Source: an uncultured Eubacteriales bacterium (lineage in GTDB: Bacteria > Bacillota > Clostridia > TANB77 > CAG-508). From it: 64,000 bases of DNA. Below, one piece after another: positions 46,200-55,043 of the stretch (its first letter is position 1; every line of letters starts with the position of its first letter). The translations under genes were made by a program, and so were the position numbers. The notes beneath the pieces were generated by a model. It had not been told where the DNA came from. It saw only the letters and a list, made by a program, of their open reading frames with translations, and made no database searches. The stretch covers positions 98,774-162,773 of the forward strand of contig CABUJR010000004.1 in the NCBI GenBank assembly GCA_902492015.1, given 5' to 3'.

Positions 46200-47442
46200 A
46201 TGAAAACAAGATTACGGAAAGGAAAGAGAAGTTTAGCAACAATATTAATGCTTGTAGTGCTGGTGTTTACCAGTATGATTCAAGTGGTTTCTGCAGCTGA
46301 AACAACAGAGTTTCAGAAAGTAATAGACACAGCAAATCTGTTAGCAGAAGAACAAGTCTCAGGTATCAAAGAAAAGATAAATACCTTAGAGCTGTTTGAC
46401 ATGGCACTTTATATTGAGAATAAAGAAGAGAGTCAATGCACACAAGAATATGCAAACTCTTTATCTAAAGAAAAATATAACGACGTTTTTGGAGCAGAAT
46501 ATAAAAACGGAGTTATGATTGTATTCACTTTTTATAAAGAAGCCAATGGTTATTATGCTATTACCTATGGAGGAAATCTGGAAATAGATGAGAGAAAAAT
46601 GAGTAACATAATATATAAAAGATGTTGAGTATAATGTAATACATGCTGACGAAATAAAAGCACAAAAAGAAGCTGAAGCTAGAACTTTCAAAAAGGTCAT
46701 ATCAATAGCTCTTATCGTCATTTTACTTATCGCGGCTATATATTTCTTTTTTAAATGTAGAAAAAATGAAATCGAATATGATGAGAACATTAGAAATTTA
46801 AAAAGGAAAATGTCTGAAGATAGAAGTAAGCTAAATAATCAAATTTCAGAATATCAATATCAACTTGAAGAGCTGGAATCTTGGCAGAAAAATGCGATAT
46901 TAACAGTTCCAGATATTGAAGAACAAATTGATGAATATTTGGCGAGAAAAGAGGCTGAAAATTTTGATAAGGCTTACTCTGAGCTAGAAGACCTTGAACC
47001 TACAATTTCAAATTTTAAAAAGTTTGAAGCAGCGTTTCAGGCATACAACCAGTTATCTAAGGAGGCGAGAAGTTTCGTAGAAGCTAACTGCAAGGTCATA
47101 ATGGAAAAATATGACTTAGCATTGAAAAGCTATGTTTCTTCAGCGGAAGCAACAATTATATCCAAGATGGAGCCATGTGATGGCAGCAGACATTATAGAA
47201 ATGACATTCGAGAAATAAGAAATTATTACTCTGGGTTACCGGTGGCAGTACGTTTGTTAATTACTGCAAGCCTGATTAATCGATTGAATGATATGGAAAG
47301 ATCTGCAGATAGGGATTATAGAAGGCATCAAGAAGCAACTTCATATCACCATCAGAGTTCTCATACAAGTTATGGAGGAAGCTTTGGAGGAGGTTTCCAC
47401 GGCGGTGGAACTTTCGGCGGTGGTTTTGGAGGCGGACATTAG
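46200..47442 (+). CDS. TPM-domain (YgcG-like) membrane protein with Gly-rich tail, broken by a frameshift
   Basis: Joined length about 413 aa. Signal peptide (residues 1-31, cleavage near VSA-AET), TPM domain (FQKVIDTANLL, DMALYIEN, NGVMIVFTF, YGGNLEID), one membrane span (VISIALIVILLIAAIYFFF), a coiled-coil-rich cytoplasmic region and a C-terminal GGSFGGGFHGGG-type tail. Frame 0 ends at 46628; the rest continues in the +1 frame. The junction lies in the AT tract ATAATATATAAAA (about 46606-46618), not at a CGG, and an in-frame CGG in the signal peptide (TTA CGG AAA) is read through without shift. Higher-GC islet composition. Either a recent pseudogene, a slippage-prone tract or an assembly error. 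Confidence 0.7.
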
Positions 47443-47496
47443 TACCAGTAGTTGCTGTCGCTGTTGTTGTAAAGAGAATAACCTTTTCTAGTAATC

Positions 47497-47522
47497 ACTC
47501 CCCATGTGTTAACATGGGGAGT
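47497..47522 (+). terminator. GC-rich terminator after the TPM gene
   Basis: ACTCCCCATGT / ACATGGGGAGT with a short GTTA loop. Confidence 0.8.
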
Positions 47523-47643
47523 TCATCATTTTATATTTTATAATGTCTACTTTTGTTCTGAATAAAAAATAAATATGTAAAGAATAAATCAAGGATAAAA
47601 TAGTTTTTAAATAGATATGTCATAAGTAAATTAAAATAAAATA

Positions 47644-47672
47644 TTGAAAAATAGACAATTATGTAATATAAT
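47644..47672 (+). promoter_or_regulatory. Promoter of alaS
   Basis: TTGAAA (47644-47649), 17-nt spacer, TATAAT (47667-47672). No T-box leader is present, unlike valS and glyS. Confidence 0.75.
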
Positions 47673-47708
47673 AATCCAAGTTATTTTAGGAAATTAAAGG
47701 AGAGTCTT

Positions 47709-49460
47709 ATGAAAGCAATAGAAATTAGAAATAAATATTTAAACTTTTTTAAAAATCATGGACATTGTATTATTCCATCAGCTCCAGTAATACCAGAAAA
47801 CGATCCTTCAGTATTATTTACAACAGCAGGTATGCAACCATTAGTACCATATCTTTTAGGACAAAAACATCCAGCAGGAACAAGATTAACAGATTATCAA
47901 AAATGTGTTAGAACAAATGATATTGATGAAGTTGGAGATAATCGTCATTTAACATATTTTGAAATGCTTGGAAACTGGTCATTAGGTGATTATTTTAAAG
48001 AGGAATCAATAAAAATGAGTTATGAATTCTTAACAAAAGAATTAGAAATTCCAGCAGAAAAATTATCTGTAACATGTTTTGCTGGTGACGAAGATTGTGA
48101 AAAAGATACTGTAGCTTATGAAGCTTGGAAAAAAGCAGGAATACCAGATGAAAGAATATATTTTTTCGGAAAAGATGATAACTGGTGGATAGCAGGAGAA
48201 GAAGGACCATGTGGACCTGATACAGAGATGTTTTATGATACAGGAAAACCAAAATGTTCTCCAGAATGTAATCCATCATGTGATTGTGGAAAATATGTTG
48301 AAATTTGGAATAATGTTTTTATGGAGTTTTATAAAGATAAAAACGGATATTCAAAATTAAAGCAACAAAATGTAGATACTGGTTTAGGACTTGAAAGAAT
48401 GACAATGCTTTTACAAGGAAAAGAAACTCCTTTTGAAATAGAACTATTTGCACCTGTAATGGAAAAATTAGAAAATTTGCAAAAAAATGATATTATTGAA
48501 AGTAGAAGAATCGTAGCAGAACATTTACGTTCTAGTATGATGATAATAAATGATGGTGGTAGACCAAGTAATGTTGATAGAGGATATATTTTAAGAAGAT
48601 TACTTCGTAGAATGACAAGACATTTAAATAAATTAGAAGTAGATTTAAACAAATTAGAAGAAGTAATTGATACTTCAATAGAAGCATTAAAAGAATTATA
48701 TCCTGAACTTCTTAAAAATAGAGAAATAATAAAAAATGTTATAATTGAAGAAAAAAATAAGTTCATGAAAACTTTAAAAAATGGTGAAAGAGAATTTGAA
48801 AAGCTAGCAAATAGAACAAAAAATGAAGGTAAAAAAGTTTTAGATACAGAAGCTGTGTTTAACTTGTATGAAACTTATGGATTTCCACCAGAAATGACAT
48901 TAGAGCTTGCAAATGAAGAAGGCTTAGAAGTAGATATGTCAGATTATCAAAAATTATTTAAAGCTCATCAAGAAAAATCAAGAATGGGTAGTGAGCAAAA
49001 ATTTAAAGGTGGACTTGCTTCAACAGGAGAAATGGAAACTAAATATCATACTGCAACACATTTATTAAATGCAGCATTAAAAGTTGTATTAGGGGAACAT
49101 GTTCATCAAAGAGGAAGCAATATTACAGCAGAGAGAATGAGATTTGACTTTTCACATCCAGCAAAAATGACAGATGAAGAAAAGAAAGCTGTTGAAGATT
49201 TAGTTAATGAATATATAAGTAAAGACATACCAGTAGAAAAATTAGAAATGAACAAAGAAGAAGCTATAAATATGGGAGCAGAAGCAATGTTTTTAGATAA
49301 ATATGGAGATATTGTAACTGTTTATAAAATAGGTGATGTATCTTTAGAACTTTGTGGTGGACCACATGTTGAAAGTACTGGAAAATTAGGACATTTTAAA
49401 ATTAAAAAAGAAGAAGCATCATCTTCAGGAGTAAGAAGAATAAAAGCTATTTTAGAATAA
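47709..49460 (+). CDS. alaS: Alanyl-tRNA synthetase, short form without C-Ala domain
   Basis: A 583-aa protein; usual AlaRS is about 870 aa. The class II catalytic core (FFKNHGHCIIPSAPVIP, HLTYFEMLGNWSLGDYF, GLGLERM), the tRNA-recognition helices, and the editing domain zinc motifs (HTATHLLNAAL and CGGPHVESTG) are present. The protein ends after the editing domain; the C-terminal DHHA1/C-Ala dimerisation domain is missing, with a terminator right after the stop. No sign of truncation by mutation. Probably a natural short AlaRS type; a separate C-Ala-like protein elsewhere is possible. Confidence 0.88.
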   Translation: MKAIEIRNKYLNFFKNHGHCIIPSAPVIPENDPSVLFTTAGMQPLVPYLLGQKHPAGTRLTDYQKCVRTNDIDEVGDNRHLTYFEMLGNWSLGDYFKEESIKMSYEFLTKELEIPAEKLSVTCFAGDEDCEKDTVAYEAWKKAGIPDERIYFFGKDDNWWIAGEEGPCGPDTEMFYDTGKPKCSPECNPSCDCGKYVEIWNNVFMEFYKDKNGYSKLKQQNVDTGLGLERMTMLLQGKETPFEIELFAPVMEKLENLQKNDIIESRRIVAEHLRSSMMIINDGGRPSNVDRGYILRRLLRRMTRHLNKLEVDLNKLEEVIDTSIEALKELYPELLKNREIIKNVIIEEKNKFMKTLKNGEREFEKLANRTKNEGKKVLDTEAVFNLYETYGFPPEMTLELANEEGLEVDMSDYQKLFKAHQEKSRMGSEQKFKGGLASTGEMETKYHTATHLLNAALKVVLGEHVHQRGSNITAERMRFDFSHPAKMTDEEKKAVEDLVNEYISKDIPVEKLEMNKEEAINMGAEAMFLDKYGDIVTVYKIGDVSLELCGGPHVESTGKLGHFKIKKEEASSSGVRRIKAILE

Positions 49461-49480
49461 TAATGTAAAAAAGTAACAAA

Positions 49481-49511
49481 AAATACCTTTGTTTTTCAAA
49501 GGTGTTTTTTA
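49481..49511 (+). terminator. Terminator after alaS
   Basis: AATACCTTTG / CAAAGGTGTT stem with T-run. Confidence 0.8.
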
Positions 49512-49523
49512 TTTCTATAAAAA

Positions 49524-49552
49524 TTGAAAAAAAAAAATTTTTATGGTATAAT
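49524..49552 (+). promoter_or_regulatory. Promoter of the sortase gene
   Basis: TTGAAA (49524-49529), 17-nt spacer ending TGG (extended -10), TATAAT (49547-49552). Confidence 0.75.
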
Positions 49553-49596
49553 ATATTTAGATAGTTATGTAAATTTTAAGATTGGAGATATAAATT

Positions 49597-50313
49597 ATGA
49601 GTAGTAAGTTTGGTAATATTTTAACAATGATTTTAGTTATTTTAATTGTGGCAATTTTAGGAATTGTTGGTTATTTTACTTATGATGTTTTACATACTAA
49701 TAAAGTAAATAGTGATGCACAAGATGCATTGGCTGAATTTGAAAAGGCAACAACAGGAGTAAAAAGAGATACTTCAAATTTAGAAAATTCAGAAGAAGCT
49801 GAAGATGAGAATGCATCAACAACAGATCCTTTAGAAGAATTAGATAAATTAATGCAAAACACTGTGGGAACAGAACAAGTTGAGCAAACCACTCAAGAGC
49901 CAGAGAAAGTATATAAAGAAGGATATGAAATAAAAGGAAGAATTGAAATACCAAAAACAAGTGTTGATTATCCTGTTTTTGCAGATAATACAAAAAGAAC
50001 TTTGGAAATGGGTATAACAATAGCTTATGGTCCAGGTTTAAATGAGCCAGGAAATACTTGTTTATACGGACATAATTACAGAAATAGTTTATTTTTCTCA
50101 AATAATGATAAATTAACAAATGGAGATAAAGTGTATATTACAGATCAATGGGGAGAAAGAGTTACATATGTAATTTACAAAATTTACCAAACAGATGCAA
50201 ATGATGCAAGTTATATGCAAAGACCTATAGATGAAGGAAAAAGAGAAATATCTCTTCAAACTTGTACAGATGACAGTAGTGCAAGAATAATTATATGGGC
50301 AGCAGAGCAGTAA
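49597..50313 (+). CDS. Sortase (class D/B-like)
   Basis: A 238-aa protein with an N-terminal membrane anchor (residues 8-28), an acidic Ser/Thr linker and a sortase barrel. The catalytic His is in YGHNYRN, Cys in LQTCTDDSS and Arg in ARIIIW, in the usual order. It cleaves a sorting signal and attaches surface proteins to the wall or cross-links them. No LPxTG-type substrate gene is next to it. Stand-alone gene with promoter and terminator. Confidence 0.85.
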   Translation: MSSKFGNILTMILVILIVAILGIVGYFTYDVLHTNKVNSDAQDALAEFEKATTGVKRDTSNLENSEEAEDENASTTDPLEELDKLMQNTVGTEQVEQTTQEPEKVYKEGYEIKGRIEIPKTSVDYPVFADNTKRTLEMGITIAYGPGLNEPGNTCLYGHNYRNSLFFSNNDKLTNGDKVYITDQWGERVTYVIYKIYQTDANDASYMQRPIDEGKREISLQTCTDDSSARIIIWAAEQ

Positions 50314-50397
50314 AAATTATTATAAAAGTAGGCACTAATTTATATAGTAAGAAATAACTAGAAGGGAAATAAAAAATAAATAAAAGTATAAATAAAA

Positions 50398-50432
50398 AAT
50401 AAGCTATAACTTTAAGTTATAGCTTATTTTGA
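50398..50432 (+). terminator. Terminator after the sortase gene
   Basis: AATAAGCTATAACT / AGTTATAGCTTATT hairpin with T-run. Confidence 0.8.
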
Positions 50433-50532
50433 TATGAGATTAATTTTATTGTAAATGATTTTTACTATAAATATTTAAAATTTTACTTTTAATAAAAATA
50501 AATTTAATAAAATTATTTTAAATATGGATTTT

Positions 50533-51000
50533 TTAATCTCTAAAAAATTTAACAAGTAAATCTTTTATAAAATTTAAAACTTTTTTACAATTATTCCATA
50601 AAGAAGTTGAAAGCACAGGTAAGTTATTATCTGGTGAATCATCTTCTAAATCTTGGGAAGGTACATCTATTTTCGTAAAAATGTTTTCTTTCTCAAGTTG
50701 AGAATTTAGTTGTTTTTGAGTTTTTTTATTTATTATTGCATAATTCATTACGAAATCATCTTTATTATTAGTTTTTGCCCAATAATTTAGATTTAATAAT
50801 GCAAGTAAATCCAAAGTTTTTGCTTTTAAATTTTCTTCACCGATTGATTTTGTCATTCTAAATTCATAATCTAATGAACAGTTATCATAAAAAAACATGA
50901 TTATTTTTTTAGGTATCATATTAACATATATTTTATCCATGTGTCTTAAAACTTCTAAGACTTCACTATATGCTTCACGTTGTTCTAATGATATTTCCAT
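50533..51000 (-). CDS. Unknown cytoplasmic protein, 156 aa
   Basis: Starts with MEISLEQREAYSEVLEVLRHMDKIYVNMIP; the ATG at 51000 has GGAGTG just upstream, and the longer frame to 51051 would start before that RBS. No membrane span except a weakly hydrophobic C-terminal segment. No family recognised. It follows the 90-aa gene by about 16 bases on the same strand. Confidence 0.65.
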   Translation of the reverse strand: MEISLEQREAYSEVLEVLRHMDKIYVNMIPKKIIMFFYDNCSLDYEFRMTKSIGEENLKAKTLDLLALLNLNYWAKTNNKDDFVMNYAIINKKTQKQLNSQLEKENIFTKIDVPSQDLEDDSPDNNLPVLSTSLWNNCKKVLNFIKDLLVKFFRD

Positions 51001-51016
51001 TTTACACTCCTTAAAA

Positions 51017-51289
51017 TTATCTTTCATCTCCATCTTTACTTGTTTCATCAATACCTTTTTCTGTGTTATCTACAACTATTTCTTCTATTTTAAGTGATGA
51101 AGTCTTTTCAGAGGTTTCCTTATTTTTTCCGTTTAATATATCAGTCATTGCTTGTTTAGCAGATTCTCTTCTTTCTTTTGAGACATTTTTTGTTACTTCA
51201 GATATATCACTAGGTGTAACTGTAACAGTATAATCAGAAGTTCTGCCATGTTTTTTGTCTAAATCTTGTAATAATTCATAAGAATCCAT
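51017..51289 (-). CDS. Small acidic/basic unknown protein, 90 aa
   Basis: MDSYELLQDLDKKHGRTSDYTVTVTPSDISEV..., then a highly charged Lys/Glu/Asp-rich C-terminal half that looks disordered. AAGGAGATAATTA precedes the ATG. Downstream of two tRNA genes and their terminator on the same strand. No family recognised. Confidence 0.6.
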   Translation of the reverse strand: MDSYELLQDLDKKHGRTSDYTVTVTPSDISEVTKNVSKERRESAKQAMTDILNGKNKETSEKTSSLKIEEIVVDNTEKGIDETSKDGDER

Positions 51290-51460
51290 TAATTATCTCC
51301 TTATTAATAATATATATAAAAAATTATAGCATTAATCTATTTTTCACACAATATATGTAACTTAAATTTAATATAGAAAAATAGAAATTAGTGTTATGAA
51401 ATTTAACATGAAAATTTTAAATTAAGATTAAAAAGATTAAGTATATAAAAAATAAAATAA

Positions 51461-51492
51461 AAAAAGATGAATCTTTAGAATTCATCTTTTTG
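51461..51492 (-). terminator. Terminator after tRNA-Gln (minus strand)
   Basis: AAAAAGATGAAT / ATTCATCTTTTT arms, just beyond the CCA end of tRNA-Gln. Confidence 0.75.
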
Positions 51493-51565
51493 GCTGGGCT
51501 GGCTAGATTCGAACTAGCGCATGCCAGAGTCAAAGTCTGGTGCCTTACCGCTTGGCTACAGCCCA
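51491..51565 (-). tRNA. tRNA-Gln (anticodon TTG)
   Basis: On the minus strand: acceptor TGGGCTG/CAGCCCA, D arm GCC...GGC, anticodon stem CCAGA/TCTGG with loop CTTTGAC, T arm GCTAG-TTCGAAT-CTAGC, encoded CCA end. Full cloverleaf. Confidence 0.94.
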
Positions 51566-51572
51566 ATATTAA

Positions 51573-51650
51573 TGGGGTGGAAGATGGGACTCGAACCCAC
51601 GGTCTTCAGTGCCACAAACTGACGCGTTAACCAACTACGCTACATCCACC
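51573..51650 (-). tRNA. tRNA-His (anticodon GTG)
   Basis: Minus strand: an extra G at -1 pairs with C73 as in all tRNA-His; anticodon stem TCAGT/ACTGA with loop TTGTGGC; T arm GTGGG-TTCGAGT-CCCAT; encoded CCA. One T-T mismatch in the acceptor stem. It precedes tRNA-Gln by seven bases. Confidence 0.92.
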
Positions 51651-51789
51651 ATGTTGTATCGATTCTCACAACGCTCTTATATTTTAAAACAAATTTAGAT
51701 TTTTGTCAATGATTTTTTATAAAAAATTCTATTAGTTATCAAATTTATTTGAGTTTAGAATAAAGACTTTTAGAAAAGCATTATTGAAA

Positions 51790-51837
51790 AAGTGGAAGGC
51801 AACCTACTGGTTAGCGCCTGCAGGTTGCCTCCACTTT
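51790..51837 (-). terminator. GC-rich terminator of the 52-kb islet gene
   Basis: AAGTGGAAGGCAACCT / AGGTTGCCTCCACTT with a G/C-rich loop; on the minus strand a T-run follows. Confidence 0.82.
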
Positions 51838-51844
51838 CAAGACA

Positions 51845-52366
51845 TTAATGTTTGGAAAATATACAAAGAGCGAAGCGCATGAATTTCACAATGCTTACTC
51901 CGCCAACAGATGCCTTGATTGTTTGATAGTACTTCCATGTTTGAAATTCGTTGTAAAGATCGGCTGCTGTGATGTTATTTTTGTATTCTGTAGCATATAA
52001 ATCTACCAAGATATTAATATCGATGAAATTTAAGTGCCGATGCTTTGCAAGAAACTGGATGATGTGAACACAAAGAGGAGTATTTACAGAGTCAAACTCA
52101 AATGCTGCACAAAAAGCAGATGAGAGGTTGGGAGCTCCTGTGCTTTCTTCCAATGTTCTTGTGAATTCAAAAATGTTTTTTTGCATAGCAGCAGAAAGTT
52201 TTTGAGCTTTAGTTGCTGTTAAGTTTGGTGCGTAAATGGTTGAAGTCCGATATGCTAACATGATAGCATTTTTTGTGCGACTATCCAAACGAGAAAAATC
52301 GATAACTTTTGAAAGATTTTCTCCAGGCACCTTAATAATCAATTCGCCTAAATGTTGTTTTTTCAT
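51845..52366 (-). CDS. Unknown soluble protein, foreign-looking islet gene
   Basis: A 173-aa protein, mostly helical, with no signal peptide; MKKQHLGELIIKVPGENLSKVIDFSRLD... AAGGAGATTCATT precedes the ATG. GC is above the neighbours and at least two Arg are CGG (in AYRTS and KHRHL). Own promoter at 52544-52572 with a leader of about 170 nt, and an adjacent GC-rich terminator. No family recognised. Confidence 0.65.
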   Translation of the reverse strand: MKKQHLGELIIKVPGENLSKVIDFSRLDSRTKNAIMLAYRTSTIYAPNLTATKAQKLSAAMQKNIFEFTRTLEESTGAPNLSSAFCAAFEFDSVNTPLCVHIIQFLAKHRHLNFIDINILVDLYATEYKNNITAADLYNEFQTWKYYQTIKASVGGVSIVKFMRFALCIFSKH

Positions 52367-52543
52367 AATGAATCTCCTTTGTCTTGAATATTTATAATAA
52401 TTTTACTCGGATATTATTCAGTTGAATTTAATCCTCGCAAAAAAATTACCATATTTAATTTTGAATGTACAATTTAAATTTTAAATGTTATATATAAAGA
52501 TAGAAATCATGTTCTTAAAAAATAAGCAAAAATCTACACTTTT

Positions 52544-52572
52544 ATTATATCATTTTTTTTAAGTAAAGTCAA
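52544..52572 (-). promoter_or_regulatory. Promoter of the 52-kb islet gene
   Basis: Minus strand: TTGACT (52572-52567), 17-nt spacer, TATAAT (52549-52544). The rest of the 52367-52710 spacer is AT-rich leader and, toward 52.7 kb, the region upstream of the muramidase gene; no gene seen. Confidence 0.7.
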
Positions 52573-52710
52573 AAATAGGGGATGTTCTAACCTTAATTTA
52601 TGAAAAATATTTTTAATTTTTGGTGTATAAAATAGTTTTGTATGTTATACTTAATATATTGAAATAAATTATAGAAAATTATTAAAAAATTAGTTATAGG
52701 AATTGGGTTT

Positions 52711-53775
52711 ATGAATAAAATAATAGAAAATATATTGAAATATAGAAAAAGAATTTTAATAATACTAGTAATAATACTATTAGCAGGTTTATTAGTGATT
52801 TTTATAAATAGAAAAATAGAAGATAAAAGAAATAATATTGATGTATCAAATGCAATTCATGGTGTCATTATGGAAGATAATGTAGGATTTTATAAGAAAC
52901 CAAAAATTTCTAAATGGTTTGGACATATTAGAGATGTTGATATTGGCGAAAATGCTTATATTGTAGAAGAAGTAACAGATGAAGAGGGTAAAAAATGGTC
53001 AAAGGTAAAGATAGCAGATAAAGTAGGGTATGTCCCTTCTGAAAAAGTGGATTATTTTGAGTTTTCAGAAGATGATGGATTTGCACTAATGTCTGATGTT
53101 TCAAAATTTAATATTCAATTTGAACATTTTAAAACTTCAAATGATTATCAAGTATTTCTTTTAAATTCAAATATAAATTATGTATATATAAGAGCAGGCG
53201 GAAGAGGGTATGGAGAAGAAGGAAATCTTTATACAGATAATAAATTTACAGTATTCATAGAAGCTTGTGAATATTTAGGTGTACCATATGGTTTTTACTA
53301 TATAGATGAGGCAATAAATAGTGAAGAAATAGATGAAGAAGTTAAATTTATTCAGAATTTTTTAAATGAAAATTCTACTGAAAATAATGTTTTACCACTT
53401 GTTATAGATGTTGAAAAACATGATGGAGTTGGTAGAGCAGATGAACTTTGGGAAGAAAGAGCTGAATTAGTTTCAGAACTAATTCAAAAATTTAAAGAAA
53501 ATGAGATAGAAACAATAGTATACACAAATGCAAATCTAGCAAATGAATATTTATATACTATTGATACTAGATTCTGGCTTGCTTATTATAATTTGGAAAA
53601 CAAAATTCCAGATTATTGGTTTGATAAATCAGGGCAAGAAGCAAGTGAAAATTTAGAACTTATGGATAAAGTAGTAGGATGGCAATTTACAGAAACTGGT
53701 GCAGGAGAAGAAATTCCTTATGAAGTTGATGTAAGTATTGTTAAAAATGAATTTTTCAGAGAGTTTGTAAAATAG
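52711..53775 (+). CDS. Membrane-anchored GH25 muramidase with SH3-like domain
   Basis: A 354-aa protein: N-terminal membrane span (about 13-31), an SH3b-like domain (about 50-108), then a GH25 barrel beginning FALMSDVSKFN, with the catalytic-type DVE (LVIDVEKHD) and WLAYYN plus C-terminal VGWQFTET and DVSI. GH25 enzymes cleave the glycan chain of peptidoglycan. Eleven to fifteen bases before the DacF-like gene, so a cell-wall pair. Confidence 0.88.
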   Translation: MNKIIENILKYRKRILIILVIILLAGLLVIFINRKIEDKRNNIDVSNAIHGVIMEDNVGFYKKPKISKWFGHIRDVDIGENAYIVEEVTDEEGKKWSKVKIADKVGYVPSEKVDYFEFSEDDGFALMSDVSKFNIQFEHFKTSNDYQVFLLNSNINYVYIRAGGRGYGEEGNLYTDNKFTVFIEACEYLGVPYGFYYIDEAINSEEIDEEVKFIQNFLNENSTENNVLPLVIDVEKHDGVGRADELWEERAELVSELIQKFKENEIETIVYTNANLANEYLYTIDTRFWLAYYNLENKIPDYWFDKSGQEASENLELMDKVVGWQFTETGAGEEIPYEVDVSIVKNEFFREFVK

Positions 53776-53790
53776 TTTTTTGGAGGAATA

Positions 53791-54948
53791 ATGAATTTTA
53801 GAAAATTTACTACTAAGGTTTTAGTAGTTTTAGTTATAATGAAATTAATGCTGCTAAATAATGTATATGCAGAAGAAATTCAAAATAGTGAATTAAATCA
53901 AAATAATGAAAGTGATTTAAAAATATATTCAGAATCAGCTATATTAATTGAAGAGAGAACTGGTAAAATTTTATATGAAAAAGGAATGCATGATAGAAAA
54001 TATCCTGCAAGTACAACAAAAGTATTAACAGCTATTTTAGCAATAGAAAATTGTAGTTTACAAGATACTGCAACAGCTAGTTATGAAGCAGTAAATTCTA
54101 TTGGAGAAGGATATACTAAAGCAAATATTCAACCTGGTGAAACTTTTACAATAAAAGAACTTCTTAATGTATTAATATTACAATCAGCAAATGAAGCAGC
54201 AAATGTACTTGCAGAACATATTTCTGGTAGTGTATCAGAATTTGCAAATTTAATGAATCAAAAGGCAAAAGAAATAGGATGTGTGGATTCTAATTTTGTT
54301 AATGCAAATGGAGCACATGATGAAAATCACTATTCTTCTGCTTATGATTTGGCTATGATTGCAAGGTATTGTATGCAAAATCAAACATTTAGAGATTTAG
54401 TAAAAACTATGGAATGCAGTTTACCAAATACGGAGTTTTGGTCTGAAGAACAGATTGCAGAGCATGGAGAAAGAATTTTTAAGAATACAAATAATTTATT
54501 AATTCCTGGAAATAGATATTATTATCCTTATGCAATAGGAATAAAGGCTGGATTTACAACCCCAGCTAAAAATTGCTTGATTTCAGGAAGTAATAAAGAT
54601 GGTTTTGAAACAATAGCAGTTGTATTACATGCTGAAACTACAGAAGATGGTTTGAGTGCAAGATATGTAGATACAATTAATTTATTTGAATATGGATATA
54701 GTCATTATAATTTAAATGATATATTACAAGAATATAATATAGAAGATATAAATGAGGCAGATAAAGACTTAGCTTTAGCCTCAGTGAAAAATAACAATAG
54801 CAATAAAGCAGAGGAGGTTAGTATAAAAGAAAATAATTTTTTAAATTCGAAAATAGTAGAATTTATTAAAATTTTTATTGGAGTAGCAATTATATTTATA
54901 GTTATTCTAATGATATTTAAAAGGAAAAAGAAAGTGCGGAAAACATGA
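53791..54948 (+). CDS. dacF: D-alanyl-D-alanine carboxypeptidase (PBP5/DacF-like)
   Basis: A 385-aa protein with signal peptide (1-27) and a C-terminal membrane anchor (about 356-375). Penicillin-binding motifs: SxxK in PASTTKVLT, SxN in QSANEAAN, and KAG in GIKAGFTT (KTG variant, common in clostridial DacF). It trims pentapeptides; DacF proteins act in spore cortex and vegetative wall. The third-last codon is an in-frame CGG (54937), the only in-frame CGG in a native-looking gene that does not disrupt the frame; reading +1 there would add about 16 residues ending in the terminator. Confidence 0.9.
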   Translation: MNFRKFTTKVLVVLVIMKLMLLNNVYAEEIQNSELNQNNESDLKIYSESAILIEERTGKILYEKGMHDRKYPASTTKVLTAILAIENCSLQDTATASYEAVNSIGEGYTKANIQPGETFTIKELLNVLILQSANEAANVLAEHISGSVSEFANLMNQKAKEIGCVDSNFVNANGAHDENHYSSAYDLAMIARYCMQNQTFRDLVKTMECSLPNTEFWSEEQIAEHGERIFKNTNNLLIPGNRYYYPYAIGIKAGFTTPAKNCLISGSNKDGFETIAVVLHAETTEDGLSARYVDTINLFEYGYSHYNLNDILQEYNIEDINEADKDLALASVKNNNSNKAEEVSIKENNFLNSKIVEFIKIFIGVAIIFIVILMIFKRKKKVRKT

Positions 54949-54976
54949 ATATATAAAAGATATATATAGATTTAAA

Positions 54977-55003
54977 TTAGACTCCTAGTACTTAGGAGTC
55001 TAA
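54977..55003. terminator. Terminator between dacF and the convergent LTA-synthase-like gene
   Basis: TTAGACTCCTA / TAGGAGTCTAA with a four-base loop; T-rich tail. Confidence 0.85.
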
Positions 55004-55043
55004 TTTATTTTTATCTTATTTGAATTTTGAATAATTTATAAAA

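Noticed and set aside
46606..46618. TPM-gene frameshift as a fourth CGG-type shift
   Set aside because: No CGG is near; the junction is in an AT repeat, so it is kept apart from the CGG pattern.
47288..47491. ORF of 67 codons overlapping the end of the TPM gene
   Set aside because: It overlaps the Gly-rich tail in another frame and has no RBS of its own.
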